NCBI RefSeq assembly: GCF_016132545.1
Contig: NZ_CP066167.1
Span: 2,693,001-2,757,000, forward strand
From: Spongiibacter nanhainus
GTDB taxonomy: Bacteria; Pseudomonadota; Gammaproteobacteria; Pseudomonadales; Spongiibacteraceae
DNA length: 64,000 nucleotides
Reading direction: 5' to 3'
Positions 63,262 to 64,000 of the stretch are shown here, piece after piece. Every line of letters begins with the position of its first letter. Position 1 is the first letter of the stretch. Under the pieces are notes generated by a model, which was not told where the DNA came from, ran no database searches, and saw nothing but the letters and a program-made list of their open reading frames with translations. The translations under genes and the position numbers were made by a program.

Positions 63262-63358
63262 CATAACAGAACGCGCGACAGACCGCACCATCAACACCGC
63301 TGAAATGCGCTCATTTCGCGTACTCGGACGGTCAAAGTCGCCCTAACAGGACAATAAG

Positions 63359-64000
63359 ATGACGCTTTATACAACGGTGCACTTTCACAATGTGACGGCG
63401 GGACGGGAGCTGGAATACGCCACCTGGTTTGACGGCGCCCACCGGGAGGAACTGGCCAAACTGCGGGGCTTTAAAGGCGCTGAGCGCTATGAGGTCGCCG
63501 AGCAGCAAATCATGCCGGACATCCTGCAACCCTGGCGCTACGTCAGCGTTTACGACTTCGAGACCGACACTCCGGAAATCGACATTCCCGCCCTGGGGCC
63601 ACTGCTGGCCAATGTCCGAGATAAAGGGCTCATCGCCGACGATAGCGCCGAGCGTATATACAGCTATCAGCTATTTGGCGACTGGAAATACAGCCCCAAC
63701 TATCAGCCGGATCAGCCGCTGTCCGGCGTCAGCATCATTCTCGGTAACTACGTGGCAGGGCACTATGAGGAATATCAGAAGTGGTATGAAGAAGTGCACA
63801 GTGTGGAGGTCATCAATGTCCCCGGCCATGTCGGTATGAAGCGCGGCGAACTCAGCAATTACCAGGTTGAGCCCCGCCACTACTGCCCCGGTGACCAGCT
63901 GGTGCTCTGCGCTCAGCAAACCGATGACCTGCTGTTTACCCTGCGGGACTTCAGCGCCCGGGCCCGTGGTGTTAGCCCCAGTGGTATTGCTATGGAGCCA
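63359..64000 (+). CDS. Dimeric alpha/beta-barrel (EthD-like) protein, truncated by window end
   Basis: At least 214 residues from ATG 63359, with AGGA upstream; the gene runs off the right edge. It has two ferredoxin-like repeats: the first with YATWFDGAHREELAKLRGFKGAERYE, the second with YEEYQKWYEEVHSVEVINVPGHVGMKRGE. This is the dimeric alpha/beta barrel layout (EthD/YCII-like). EthD-type proteins are often encoded beside P450 and lipid catabolism genes. The function is not established. It is divergent from the ferredoxin operon and may share its promoter region. Confidence 0.75.
   Translation, partial: MTLYTTVHFHNVTAGRELEYATWFDGAHREELAKLRGFKGAERYEVAEQQIMPDILQPWRYVSVYDFETDTPEIDIPALGPLLANVRDKGLIADDSAERIYSYQLFGDWKYSPNYQPDQPLSGVSIILGNYVAGHYEEYQKWYEEVHSVEVINVPGHVGMKRGELSNYQVEPRHYCPGDQLVLCAQQTDDLLFTLRDFSARARGVSPSGIAMEP

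Overview
The window looks like chromosomal DNA of a marine gammaproteobacterium, probably Cellvibrionales (Spongiibacteraceae- or Halieaceae-like). This is an inference from gene content: long-form dapD next to an ArsC-like gene, sthA, hrpA, mnmC, a wax-ester synthase, an OlsF-like aminolipid synthase, and many CoA-dependent lipid-catabolism genes with a P450 operon. The DNA is moderately GC-rich and densely coding. I saw no rRNA, tRNA, CRISPR array, phage or insertion sequence.

Layout. 1-2.7 kb: 5' part of a wax-ester synthase/DGAT, then arsC-like and dapD with a clear terminator. 2.7-9.0 kb: a quinone oxidoreductase, an MBL hydrolase, then a run of AI-2E-type permease, amidoligase, class I glutamine amidotransferase, YqaA, YaeQ and VOC genes. 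9.0-12.4 kb: an unusual fusion of a PCMT-like methyltransferase with a GspE/PulE ATPase, followed by a MoxR ATPase. 12.4-20.7 kb: two small proteins, an acyl-CoA ligase, dapE, a CFA-synthase-like methyltransferase, a CaiB-type CoA transferase, MOSC, DUF1223 and Dps. 21-26.3 kb: a Kazal-like lipoprotein, then a thiolase / FabG4 / AraC / MaoC group. 26.4-36.2 kb: DUF3014, a PA3496-like peptide, sthA, and genes for membrane-lipid or glycan work (methyltransferase, PAP2, glycosyltransferase, M14 peptidase, hydrolase, OlsF-like acyltransferase, LpxH-like phosphoesterase).

36.2-38.8 kb holds the most striking locus: a small secreted precursor with five EGKCGEAKCG repeats, a DUF692 (MNIO) enzyme and a DUF2063 partner. 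This is an HvfABC-type ribosomally made, post-translationally modified copper-binding peptide system. Just downstream is a four-unit, 130-bp tandem array of a palindromic repeat that also occurs as inverted pairs at 20.7 and 56.9 kb.

38.9-56.9 kb: hrpA, fadD, a five-gene oligopeptide ABC transporter (the OppC-type permease carries an extra periplasmic domain), mnmC, glutaminyl cyclase and a PreP-like M16 protease. 57.0-63.2 kb: a seven-gene minus-strand operon of ferredoxin, SDR, cytochrome P450, DUF35, thiolase-like protein without a nucleophilic Cys, DUF2889 and amidohydrolase. It has a candidate promoter at one end and a terminator at the other, and probably degrades a steroid-, terpene- or other branched lipid. 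A divergent, truncated gene for a dimeric alpha/beta-barrel protein closes the window.
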